In this document: positions 10,260-21,069 of the stretch, in pieces
Numbering within the stretch: the stretch's first letter is position 1
Layout of the letters: each line of letters opens with the position of its first letter
Origin: Populus alba
Lineage: Eukaryota; Streptophyta; Magnoliopsida; Malpighiales; Salicaceae
Reading direction: 5' to 3'
DNA length: 64,000 nt
Assembly (NCBI RefSeq): GCF_005239225.2
Contig: NC_133286.1
Span: 18,552,572 to 18,616,571, forward strand
Notes under the pieces: generated by a model
What the model was told of the DNA's origin: nothing
Databases searched by the model: none
Seen by the model: only the letters and a program-made list of their open reading frames with translations
Made by a program: the position numbers and the translations under genes

Positions 10260-12620
10260 ATTGCTAGGATACTGCTCTATCGAATTATATATCAGCGTTA
10301 TCATTCACTAATGTGCCATCATCTAATCGCCAAGATTCTTGTCGTGGAAAATATTCAATGGGTCAGATTTGAAGGGTAAGAACCACTGTTACAGGGGCTC
10401 GGCCTGGCAAGTTGATTGAGTGACTCAATGACCTGAGGCCAAGATTAGATGAGGTTTTTTTTTAGACCGTTCATATAGTTGACTAGGAAATACTAAGAAG
10501 ATCTAAGCAGTTGACTAGGACAAATCTAGATGATGTTATGAGTTAACCCGTGAAAACTCAAATGACTCACTGAGTCAACCTGAATGGGACTCACTAATTT
10601 TTTTCTACAAAAAATTGTTATTTTAATGTTTTTACTTTTTCAAAATTAGGTTGTTTCGTGTTAAAAAACAAAAATTCCCAACGCGATGTCGTTTTTTTTT
10701 TCAAAAAGTGGTTAAGCATTTGTTTTTCTTTTGACATGTTCTTGCTAGTTAATTTGTATTTTTTAAAATTGGCATCACATATTGATTGAGTGATGGTTAT
10801 TTTACAGGATAATTTGGGTTGGATTTATATTTTTTTTTAATTTAATTTTTTTTTATCAATTTTATCCCTTGATATTGGATTGATTGTGAATTGATTTTTA
10901 TAATTTATTTTAAATATTTTTTATAGAATTATCACGGTCTCATGACCAAGATCGTAAAATTAACAAATTAACCCGGATAAATCCAATATAACATCGTATC
11001 AATATTTTTTAAAAAAACATCATCATCAAATATGATATAATATCATTATTTTAAAAATATTATCCAATAAACATTATATTTTAAGTTTAAAATTATTATT
11101 TTTTATTATAAAAAATGTTGATAATACTTAGATATTTTTTTTACATTACAAAAAAAATCCATCCAATTCGCAGTGTCCGAGGTAACAATAATGTAATAAG
11201 TTTTATGGCAAGTTGTAAATTTTATCGTTTCCATTATTATCGTGGACTGCTGTCTCGTGCCCTTTGGATCGAGGGCATCCGAGATGGGGGTTTTTGACCT
11301 TACTTGGCAAGAGGATAGCGCAAAATCTTCAACGAAATATCTTAGATTTTAGTCGAGATGGATATTTATTTTTTTCCAGGCATCATGAAAACGGGATGGA
11401 TGGACCGTTATCCTCTCTCGTTTCTCTCTAACTTTTATAGTCTCATTATTATTAATAGCAGTTCTCAAGGCAGTTGTCATCCTTGGCTGAGCAAGGAGGG
11501 GCCGGGGCCCTGCCAGCCACCCCTGCCTCCGACCCTCCCTACTACAAGTCAATGTCCTCGCTACCGATCCAAAACCCTGACAGCTACTTATTGGTTGAAG
11601 TTGTACGAGGCCGACTTCTAAAGTGGCAACGTTTCGATTTATGGTTGGTTGGTGATGCCGACTTGATTGATTTTATATATTCAACGGCTGAAAATCACAC
11701 GGGATTTTAACGGATAAACGTGTGAACTAGAAAACTCGACCATGCTTCTTCAATAATACATCAACAAAAGATACATTTCCTTTGTTTTCGTTTTATATTG
11801 TTTTTGAAAATAATTAAAAAAAATTATGTTTTTTATTTTAAATTATTTTTCCTTAATATTTTCATATCATTTTAATATATTAATATTTAAAAAAATATAT
11901 TAAAAAATAACTATTATCAAATTACTAAATAAATTCCTCCGCTTTCGAGACGTGAGATCGAAAATCCTGTGCATGAAAGGGTAGTGGCATGCATATGAAG
12001 ATGTGTTATCATCATACAGGCCCCACTTGTAGCCTCACAGGATCTAATGGGAGAAACATGTGAAATAATAATGTCTATTTGGAATTATTATCTTACATTG
12101 TTGTACTCGTGACAAGGCGAGATCATGCGAGCCCTCCATCCCCAATTCATCGAGAATTTTTTCGTTAGTTGCTTTCTATCGGCTGCTTTTGGATTCTCCT
12201 GTATTGTGTGCTTTTGCAACCATTTTAATGAATTTACACAGATTAATTAAGCTCGAATTTCTTGTTTTAATTATCTTAAAATATTCTTTTAAGTTTTACT
12301 AAGAAATATAACACACAAGCCGGATATAACATGGCTGATTTAATTAAATAAAACCCCATTAATCATCTCTTTTCTAATCCCATTTCCAACCTTTTTTTTT
12401 TTTTAATTCGTGTGATCATGTAATTTCTTTTATTGAATATAGCCGATGGGTGGGGGGCGGGGGCCTAGGGGCTATCTATTGAAAAGTGAACACATAACGC
12501 TTTTTACGTGCGCTAAAAGAGCTCATGTTCCCCGTGAAGTGATCCTTTTCAGAACTTCGCCGTATTCACTTTTAGAACAATAATTGTATTAGTTTTTTTT
12601 TTAATTTATTTTAAATAAAA

Positions 12621-12668
<48 letters not shown>

Positions 12669-12765
12669 AACAATAATTCTATAAATTCAGAAAGAGCCCA
12701 ATTCTAATGGGCTTGGTGTAAGAAAAAAAGGCTCAACTTAGAAAAAAAGTTCAATACTTATATAC
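10260..12765. other. Intergenic: MIR169 upstream region and repeat DNA
   Basis: 10260-10400 is likely MIR169 promoter. 10440-11100 is degenerate repeat with GAGTTAACCCG/GACTCA words. 11150-11710 is less AT-rich but without a recognisable protein on either strand. 12622-12663 is an (AT)n microsatellite of about 40 bp. No gene is supported. Confidence 0.45.
12622..12663. repeat. (AT)n microsatellite
   Basis: About 40 bp of uninterrupted AT dinucleotides. Confidence 0.95.
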
Positions 12766-12768
12766 TTA

Positions 12769-12977
12769 GAGCGTGTTTGAAAGTGTGGTTACTGTTGTTT
12801 TTTAAAGTGATTTTCACTCAGAAAAGCATACCAATAATATTTTTTTATTTTTTAAAAATTATTTTTGAAATCAGCACATCAAAATGATTTGAAAACATCA
12901 AAAACATATTAATTCAAAGAAAAAAAAATTTCAAATTTTTTCAGAAACACTTTTGAAAAGCACTCTCAAACACCCTC
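12769..12977. mobile_element. 209-bp Tourist/Harbinger-like MITE
   Basis: The left end GAGCGTGTTTGAAAGTG and the inverted right end GAGGGTGTTTGAGAGTG match at 14 of 17 positions. TTA flanks both sides (12766-12768 and 12978-12980), as expected of PIF/Harbinger target duplication. The interior is A/T-rich and non-coding. Confidence 0.75.
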
Positions 12978-12980
12978 TTA

Positions 12981-14117
12981 GTTTTAGAAAAAAGCTTAGC
13001 ATATGAGAATTTTTTATTTATTATAGAGAATATTTTTACTGATCCAATATATTTTGGATCATACTCTCTGCATTTCTAAATGTAAAAAAAAATCTCACAA
13101 TAATCTATTATATTTTCGTCTTATTAATATTTTTATAAAAGATATTTATTTTTTTATTAATACATATATATATATAAATGATATTCATTTATCATTAATT
13201 TTATCAAAATAAATCGACTCTTTAATCACTTTTTTTATAAAAAAAATAAAAATTATAAGTTATAAATATCCCATAAATTTTTCAAGTTTCAAGTTTACAA
13301 TTTTCATTTTTTATTCCATTAACCTGCTATAGAAGATTTTTTATAGGTAAATGGCTTCCAACGCCAAGAAACACTTGTTTTGACCATCTTAACTACGGAA
13401 AATGAAGCAGATTGCAGTACCAAATTCACCCCCGAAAACCTTGTTACTAAATCACTTTGAGTTATTTAGGATATAACATGTCTATTTGATAATCTCAGTA
13501 ATCATTCCAGCTTCCTCTATTTTCATATATTGTATGGATTCTTGCCTCTTTTTTTACCACCCTCGCCTGTTATTTACATTGTTGACACCACCAAACACCT
13601 AAAATGTCCTAGGAGTCTAACTTAACCGATTCAATCAATTCTAAACTGTGGCCTACGAATAAGCCATTTAGTTAATAAAGTATTTAGTATTATTAAAAAA
13701 ATTCGAAGTTGAATCTCGTGATCAATTAATACTCGATTGAAAGAACTAAAAGGGTTAAGGAAAGAAAGAACTGAATTATATATAAAAATCCAACATTGAA
13801 TAATGAAAAAAGATTTAAGGTCGGCATGATGAGCTGATATGTTCGTCCAAAACTAGTGTTCTTGTGAACAATTTAAGGTCGGGATAATATTTTCAATTGT
13901 ATGTACTATTTCTTTGATATTTTCTGTATATTGCTAATTAATTTTGTTATAAAAAATATTTTAAATCCGTGACTGCCAAATTTGTTATTTTTTTTTTTAT
14001 TAACATGGACTTTCTTCATCATTCTTATATAGTTTCTACAGCAGAGATAGCAAGGAGTATAAACTTTTGTGATCTTGATCAAATAGTTGTTTGACAGCAG
14101 TTTTGGAACCTTATATT
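12981..14117. other. Intergenic AT-rich DNA
   Basis: Includes a (TA)n run near 13165 and low-complexity sequence. No gene is recognised. Confidence 0.5.
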
Positions 14118-14695
14118 TTAGATGTAAAGGCACATAATCACAAGAATATCATCAACACCTGCAAATTGAAAGTTTGGCAGCAAACGGACATAAATGATGC
14201 AAGTATCTGATAATTTCTTTAAAGGAAGTACACCTGCTTCATCCTTCAAGCAGAATGCGCTTACCGGTGTGCATTGCACTATCGTATCAGTTACTCGCAA
14301 CTCATACATGTGTTAGAGAAAGAAAGTATACTGGGTTTTTCATCAGCTAATTTATCCCATCCTTTGGGTTTTAAAGTATGTAATGTCCTCCGGCCTCCGG
14401 TGAGAACCTATTCTAACAAATGAACAGCATAAAATCAGATAGATTAACAATGCTGCATAATTTCAGGGTAAGTAAACTAGCTGACCATTTCAAAGAAATG
14501 TTGGCAAACTGAGACAGACAGCATACCCTCCAGCATATGGGTCATTTGCATAGCATTTTTCAAGGCATTCTGAAACTTAAGAACGCTTCTATCAGTTTCC
14601 TGCATTGAATTTGTGAGTAGAAAATCAGAATTAATGAACATAGCTAGGCATGTTTTTGTTGCATCCATAAAAGTGCTGTAATCTATTGTAGTCAA
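14118..14695 (-). other. Possible exon-like segments of an unrecognised gene or relic
   Basis: On the minus strand, a segment ending near 14521 reads ETDRSVLKFQNALKNAMQMT then HMLE. It is bordered by an AATGCAG acceptor-like site (near 14601) and a GTATGC donor-like site. A second open stretch (14309-14118) reads ELRVTDTIVQCTPVSAFCLK, then DEAGVLPLKKLSDTC. Base composition is less AT-rich than the neighbourhood. I do not recognise either peptide, and they may be chance or remnants of a gene. Confidence 0.2.
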
Positions 14696-14949
14696 AACAT
14701 GTGATTGCTGTCAGAGCATGCTTTTGTTAAACCTTTACAAAACTTAACTCGTGCTGGCAGAAATTAGCATCGCCAACTTAAATGCTAATTATGAGCTCAC
14801 ATGGGAAGCGTTCGCATGTTGTGTTCTTATATAATCACCAAATAAAACTCTAATTTGTTATAACACTACCGCTCAAATAATCGTTCACGTGCCCTCTCTG
14901 GCACTACTGCCAACGACATGAGCAGCATCTCTGTTCTCTAACAATGTCA

Positions 14950-15062
14950 CATATTAATCTGCAAGTTTCAGTATACTTTATCGGCTCCTTCCTTTTTCTC
15001 TCTCTAACAATTATTTGAGACTTGCACCTCCAAACTCCATATTAATCTGCAGGTTTCAGTAT
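14950..15062. repeat. 25-bp direct repeat, two copies
   Basis: The word CATATTAATCTGCAAGTTTC and its next five bases at 14950-14974 recur at 15038-15062 with one difference (A to G). Spacing is 88 bp. Confidence 0.85.
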
Positions 15063-15261
15063 CATTAAATGCTGCTTCAGAATTCTCAGATAGCCTTCCC
15101 ACCAAAAGCACTCGCAACCTCAGTTCCCACGCATCCTCCAATAACACAAGAAACTGGCATGGCACGTAATCTCACGGGACAAAAACATCCTCTGGAACTC
15201 CAAATTAATTACAAACTCCTATTAACCAGGTTCTACTCCAGATAATTAGGAAAGCAAACGC

Positions 15262-16231
15262 ATCAAAATACCTCATTCTAAACGCCACAGTGGCAGATCC
15301 ACCAGGCGGAGGTGTCTGCGACATGCCATCACTCCCGACATCAGACTTCCAGCTATTAACACAGGAAGCACCAAACGCTGGATGGAAACAAATATGAAAT
15401 TGGTTTAGAGGCATGAAAACATTGTTTTTAACTGTTTATTTGTCTCACACAAAAATAACATCTCCAGAATATAACTAAGGCTTTTAAACTTCTAAAAAAA
15501 TAAAAAGACAAGACCAAAAAAAAAATATATGTATTTTTTGTTATGTTTCTTTTCTTTGTAATAACATATTTTTATAGACTTGAAATATAATAATAAAACA
15601 GAATTATTATTTATCAAATAATATAATTATTAATAAAATAATAATGTTGATGAACCACTGTAATTGTCAAGCATATCAAAATACTTCATTCTAAACGCCA
15701 GAGTGGCAGATCCACCAGGCGAAGGTGTCTGCGACATGCTATCACCCCCAACATATATCAGACTTCCAGCTATTAACACAGGAAGCACCAAACGTTGGAT
15801 GGAAAGTTTAGGATGGAAACAAATATGGAATTGGTTTAGAGATATGAAAACATTGTTTTTAAGTGTTTATTTGTCCCACACAAAAATAACATCTCTAGAA
15901 TATAACTAAGGCCTTTAAACTTCTAAAAAAATAAAAAGACAAGACCAAAAAAATATATATGTATTTTTTGTTATGTTTCTTTTCTTTGTAATAACATATT
16001 TTTATAGATTTGAAATATAATAATAAAACAGAATGATTATTTATCAAATAATATAATTATTAATAAAATAATAATGTTGATGAACCACTGTAATTGTCAA
16101 ACACATCAAAATACTTCATTCTAAACGCCAGAGTGGTAGATCCACCAGGCGGAGGTGTCTGCGACATGCCATCACCCCCGACATGTATCAGACTTCCAGC
16201 TATTAACACAGGAAGCACCAAACGCTGGATG
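15262..16231. repeat. Tandem array, about 2.3 copies of a 413-430-bp unit
   Basis: Unit 1 is 15262-15674, unit 2 is 15675-16104, and truncated unit 3 is 16105-16231. Each begins ATCAAAATAC and contains a conserved 120-bp block with GGCAGATCCACCAGGCG (variant in unit 3), then CTGCGACATG. Units 1 and 2 share an AT-rich tail with TGTTATGTTTCTTTTC. Unit 2 differs by small insertions. On the minus strand the block reads MSQTPPPGGSATVAFRMRYF in unit 1 and keeps that frame in the others, so it could be a multiplied exon fragment. I do not recognise the protein. The array is probably an unequal-crossover product. Confidence 0.85.
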
Positions 16232-16259
16232 CTTCCGTTTTGTTGTATTGCTGGCATTC

Positions 16260-17640
16260 AACATGTGATTTTGCAGTATCATTAAAAATCAGCAAAAGAC
16301 TAATGAAAATTTAAAGTCATTTGGTGGAAAACTTTTATTTTATAACATCAACTTTCTTTGTAAAAAAAAAAAAAAAAACCCTTCTCAATCATGGACGAGA
16401 ACGAGTTAATTGTTATATTTCTCCAATATGAACTCGGATGTACATATAGGTTGACTTGATTCTTGCCTGCGCCATCCACCGCAACTGATGAATATGACGC
16501 AATAAGAAACAACACAGCAAAATACCAAGCATAAGCAATACAAATTCTATCATAGTATATTCAAATAAAAATTCTAATTTGAAATTTTATTGGTGAATAT
16601 TTATCTTTAATTATTCTACTAAAATATAAATTAAACAACTTTATCTATATTAATTTTAAGCTTAAACTAAACAATAATAAAAAAAATAACTTAGGAAAAT
16701 AAATTTTCAAATTGAATAAGAAAAAAAAAAAGCTCCTACATCAATCCATCGGGTTAGAAAGAACCCATGTTCAAATTTAAATTGTTACTACCCCAATCTC
16801 AATTATAAGTTTTAGCTTTAGTCCTTTCATGCTAAATTTTATATAAGAAACCTCAATTCATAATTTTTATATTTTTTTTGTTTATAGAGTAATGAATTGC
16901 AAATCTTAAACTTATTTTATCATCATGTATTGCATTTATATAATACATGATTAAATCTACATTTTGTGATAAAAACAAAGTTGTAATAAAAAAAAAAGGC
17001 ATTGTCTAAATAAATAAAAATGTTGAATATCTTTCATATTCTCTTTGCACCCAACTTGAAGCCATTAATATGGAAACCATCTATTACATTATTACTTTTA
17101 TTGTTGTCGCTGTTTATGTAATAATTAATATCATAATCATCATCAAAATCTCCACAATATCATCATCGTCAAGAGGTTCTCTCCTCTATCCTCACCTCTT
17201 AAACAGGTTTTTTAAATTAGCTATAGAACCATAATCACTCTCCACATGATTTCTCATAATTCTCACCTCTATCAACTAACATGATCATCCTCTCTTATAC
17301 AAGCACATTATTCAACAACCAACCTCTAGGAAGCATTAGGCTTTGATATTAAATAACACAAAAAAAAAAAAAAGCTAGCATGAGCAATACAAAATTCTAT
17401 CAAAGTCACCATAGAAAAACCCTAACTAAATATTTTTGTTTAATTAGTCTATTGACATATAAGTTAAACAACTTTACTTATATTAATCTTATGTTTAAAT
17501 TGAATAAAAAAAGTATATTTATATTAATCTCATGTCTAAACTAAATAAAAAACATACCTAAGAAAAATGAATTACTAAACTAATAATAAAAAAAAGTAAG
17601 TAAAAGCTCATGTTAAGTCTAAACAAACTTTTTATTATAA
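16260..17640. other. Intergenic AT-rich DNA
   Basis: Low-complexity sequence with A-rich runs (16361-16378) and no recognisable gene. 17390-17540 contains two similar short blocks with AACTTTACTTATATTAATCT-type words. Confidence 0.5.
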
Positions 17641-17689
17641 AAAAAAGTAAAATGACGTAGGGATTTCATTGTAGTTCCAGACACAGATT

Positions 17690-18410
17690 AATGTGGATTG
17701 TGACAGTGAAATTTACATGAGTACAGTGTGTAATTAAGATGACCATGAGAGGCATTTTAGTATTTTCACATTGTCTTTTCTATTTTTTTTTATTTGAAAA
17801 GTTGATGGCGAGTGTTTCACACACCTCAGCGAGTGGGTGGCACCTACTCCATTAAAAAAGTGTGTGAGACACCTCATAACAGTAAAATCTGGTCATACAT
17901 CGTCTACATAGATACACAAACATGTCATCTTCCATATAATGTAGCGCGTATAGACAAATCATGGTTGGATTACTGCCAGTTATCGACTATTTGTGTTTTT
18001 TCTTTCTTTTCTCTCTCATAATAACTAAGGTACATAATTATAATCTGTTTGTTTGTTTAATGTTTGGGTTTAGCAAGGATTACCAGACCCAAACACCTTA
18101 GATCTTACCAACACACTAGACCCAAGCTATTTAGGTCTGACAACAATGTCAAACCCAATAGCTTTGGATCTGGCAACAATGTTTGGTGCCAGACCCGAAC
18201 ACGGGTCTAGAATAGCCCCAGACCCATGGCTCTCGGGTCTGGCATGGCCTCATACCCATTTCTCTTAGGTCTGTTAAGGTTGCTTGACCCAGGTGCGGGT
18301 TTAGCATGGCCCAAACCCAAGGGATTTAAAACATTCTTTATATTTTTAATATTTTTTTAACATTATAAAAATAATATTAACACGTTGCAAAGCGCGGGCC
18401 AATATAATAG
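17690..18410 (+). mobile_element. Helitron-like repeat copy A
   Basis: Aligns by eye with 28950-30340 after removing the hAT-like insertion there: both have GGCATTTT then ATTTT runs, a GAGTGGG block, GTGTGTGA, CATATG/CATATA words, GGTTGGATT(G/A)CTGC and a T-rich tail. It ends near 18410 with GCGCGGGCCAATAT, like the CACGGGCCAATATTCTAG end of copy B. A GC-rich inverted stretch followed by a CTAG-type end suggests Helitron. The left boundary is uncertain. It includes a block of repeated AGACCC(A) words at 18060-18320. Confidence 0.4.
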
Positions 18411-18685
18411 CTATATACTAAACCCCTTGGCACATTTATTATGAAGCGCGGGGTTTTATCGCTGAATTTTGGGGTGTTTTTCTGCCATATATAGATTTAT
18501 TTTTATCTTTATAATATTTTTAATGTGTTTTTAAATTAAAAAAAAAACTATTGAAAAATAAGTTTTAGAGGCCAAAATTCTTTATACACCACCACTATTG
18601 TTGGATGCCGTCTGATGTTTGGCGAATTTTTTATAAAATTGATTTTGTTAAAATTAATTGTGGGCGCTAATGACAGACAAATGGC

Positions 18686-18752
18686 GTTAGCCAAGTTGTC
18701 AGAGTGCAAGCTCTGTAGCTTTTAGGCGCAGGTTCGTACCTCTGGCCCAGCA
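18686..18752 (+). other. tRNA-like or SINE-head-like segment
   Basis: TAGCCAAGTTGT at 18688-18699 resembles an internal promoter box A, and GGTTCGTACC at 18731-18740 a box B (GGTTCGANNCC). The spacing is tRNA-like, and a T-rich stretch follows. The acceptor stem does not pair and the middle stem has too small a loop, so this is not a functional tRNA. It may be the head of an old SINE. Confidence 0.3.
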
Positions 18753-18759
18753 TTTTCCT

Positions 18760-19671
18760 TTTGTCTCTTTTGACATTTATTGTTTAATTTTTATTTGACG
18801 ATATTAAACAATAGGATCATGAATTTTGATTCAATTCAACAAGTAAAGCTATAAGTTTGAGAGAAGTCAAAAGGCAGATTTTACAACTTTGGAATTGGAA
18901 ATCAAACGTTGCCCAGATAGAAATTTTGACAGCAAAAACCTCACTAAGAGAGATTGTGAGATTGTTTTGCGGTTTTTATTGTAGAGGAAATCCAACACGC
19001 AGTTTCTCAGCTTAAATGTGTTGTTAAATGATACTAAATTAAGATTCAGATTTTCAACATTATGTTTAGAAAGATGGTAAGAGGGGAAGAAGATCAAATC
19101 ACCAAATAGGCCACCCATTTAAAATTTTAATTTTTGTTCTATTCTTAGTTTTCTAAATTTTTTCTCTTTGATTTTTTTTATTTTGGCTTTTTTTAAAAAT
19201 TTCTATAGGTTTTTCAATTTTGTTTAATTTTTGAATCATTTAATGTTTTATTTTTTAAAAAAATATAATTTTTCTCTTGATAATTCAAGGGACATTTTTA
19301 TCAAAATAAAAAATGGCTCATAAAAAAATATGAGAATGTTTATGGACTAAGAGGTTTAATAGAATTTGATTTATTTTTATTTCATTATATAATTGCATTG
19401 CTAATCAAAATTTATTTTTTTATTTTTCTAAAAAAATTTGTAATGAAATACATCATCTAATATATATATATATGCGCGCGCGCCTGATCAAATTAACAAT
19501 TAAAGATATATTAAAAAAAATAATCCTTCTTCAATGTTGGGATTTTAATAAAAAAATAGATTTAAAAAAAATATTATTTAATATATGATTTGCTCTGAAC
19601 ATCATCATCGGCCATTTAAATTGCTTTTAAGTCTGTTTTGATTATTTTTTTTCAACTGATTTTTTATCTGA

Positions 19672-19725
<54 letters not shown>

Positions 19726-20850
19726 TGTTCTAAGGAAAGTAACTTTAGTACATTATAGGCTGAATAGATAGCGGATAAAAAGGTAAAGGTTGAGGATTAT
19801 ACAGACGAAAGAGTTAAATAAATTCCTAGAACGGTGGAACTAACCCAAAACGAGCAGGAGAGACGTCATGGATGACGAGTTGTGACATAGGGGCCCACAA
19901 ATCCTTTCCTCTTATGTGATGCTGCCGCACCTGCACCTGACAAAAGGCTTATCTACCTCCACTCCATATGCCTTCGCACGTGAGTTGTTTTTCAATTTCT
20001 TTCTATGGTCCCCGTTTTATGATTACTTCCGCTATTGATTTGGTGTGTTTTAAAGTGTAGTTATAATTATTTTTAAAAGTATTTTTTATTTGTAAAATAT
20101 TAAAATAATATTTTTTTTATTTTTAATATTAATATATAAATATAATCATAAAATGCTAAAAAAATATTAATTTAAAATAAATTAAATTAAAAAAATTAAA
20201 TTTTTTTAAAAGCGCTTTTAAAATGTAAAAACAAATATGTCATTTCATAGATTTTTTTTCAATTTTTAATATTAGATATGTTAAAGAACATGGATTTAAA
20301 AGGTTAATTGAGGTTTTTAGATTACTTTTTTCAATTGATTTTTTTTTTATTTCATCATTCAACATTAATTTATTGAAAATTAAGTTTCTTGATTTTTTAT
20401 TTGTTTTTTATGGAGTTATTTCAATCTTATAATCTGGATAATAGTTTTGGTAGGTTAGCCCAATACCAAATTAAAAAAACAAGGACCCGTTGGCCCTTTT
20501 CAAATTAGATACTTTTTAAACATAAAAAAAAAAAATTCAAAAAAATCATGAAGTTATATCCTCATTCAATAAAATATTAAGGAATGAAATCAAAAATAAA
20601 AGTTTCAGTAAAAAAAATCTAAAACAAAACAAATTGCAATCAAAATAATAGTGACAAAGTTCGAAATAAAAATAAAATAAAAACAATTGATGTGGGATGA
20701 AACTGAAAAAAAAAATCAATTAAAAAAATAATTTAAAAAATAGCTATAAAAAAATGATGATCAAATATGTCAGATGAAAAAACCGAAGGAAGATAAAATT
20801 AAAAAAAAAAAATCTAATTTTATAAATTACCTTCAAATAAAACAAATAGT
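18760..20850. other. Intergenic low-complexity DNA
   Basis: No gene is recognised. Holds an alternating TA/GC tract at 19461-19483 and a T20-plus/A-rich/(TA)n tract at 19670-19725. 20280-20480 is degenerate repeat with words shared with the 22.8-23.5 kb and 31.5-32.3 kb repeats (TTGGATTG, GGTTAGCCC, TGATTTTTT). Confidence 0.45.
19461..19483. repeat. Alternating (TA)n-(GC)n tract
   Basis: A TA dinucleotide run passes directly into GCGCGCGCGC, giving over 20 bp of strict purine-pyrimidine alternation. Confidence 0.9.
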
Positions 20851-20853
20851 TAT

Positions 20854-21069
20854 CAAAATATCAGATACCAAATCTGAAGGAAAAAACAAATTAAATGGAT
20901 GCTTTAAATTTTTGAAGGGTTGGGTTTGAAAATTAAAAAGAACAAAGAAAAAGAAAAGTATTCAAAATATCAGATACCAAATCTGAAGGAAAAAACAAAT
21001 TAAATGGATGCTTTAAATTTTTGAAGGGTTGGGTTTGAAAATTAAAAAGAACAAAGAAAAAGAAAAGAA
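20854..21069. repeat. Near-perfect 109-bp tandem duplication
   Basis: The segment 20854-20960, starting CAAAATATCAGATACC and ending AAAGAAAAGAAAAAG-type sequence, is repeated at 20963-21069. I see no difference within the shared part, so the duplication is recent. Confidence 0.9.

Noticed and set aside
11469..11490. Second miR169-like word (CAGCCAAGGATGAC on minus) 1.4 kb from MIR169
   Set aside because: Only 14 bases match; the 3' part reads AACTGCC instead of TTGCC, and I found no opposite arm within 250 bp on either strand. Probably chance or a very old remnant.
18686..18752. Intact tRNA gene
   Set aside because: Internal promoter-like boxes exist, but the acceptor stem does not pair and the anticodon arm has a 4-nt loop. 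Kept only as tRNA-like.
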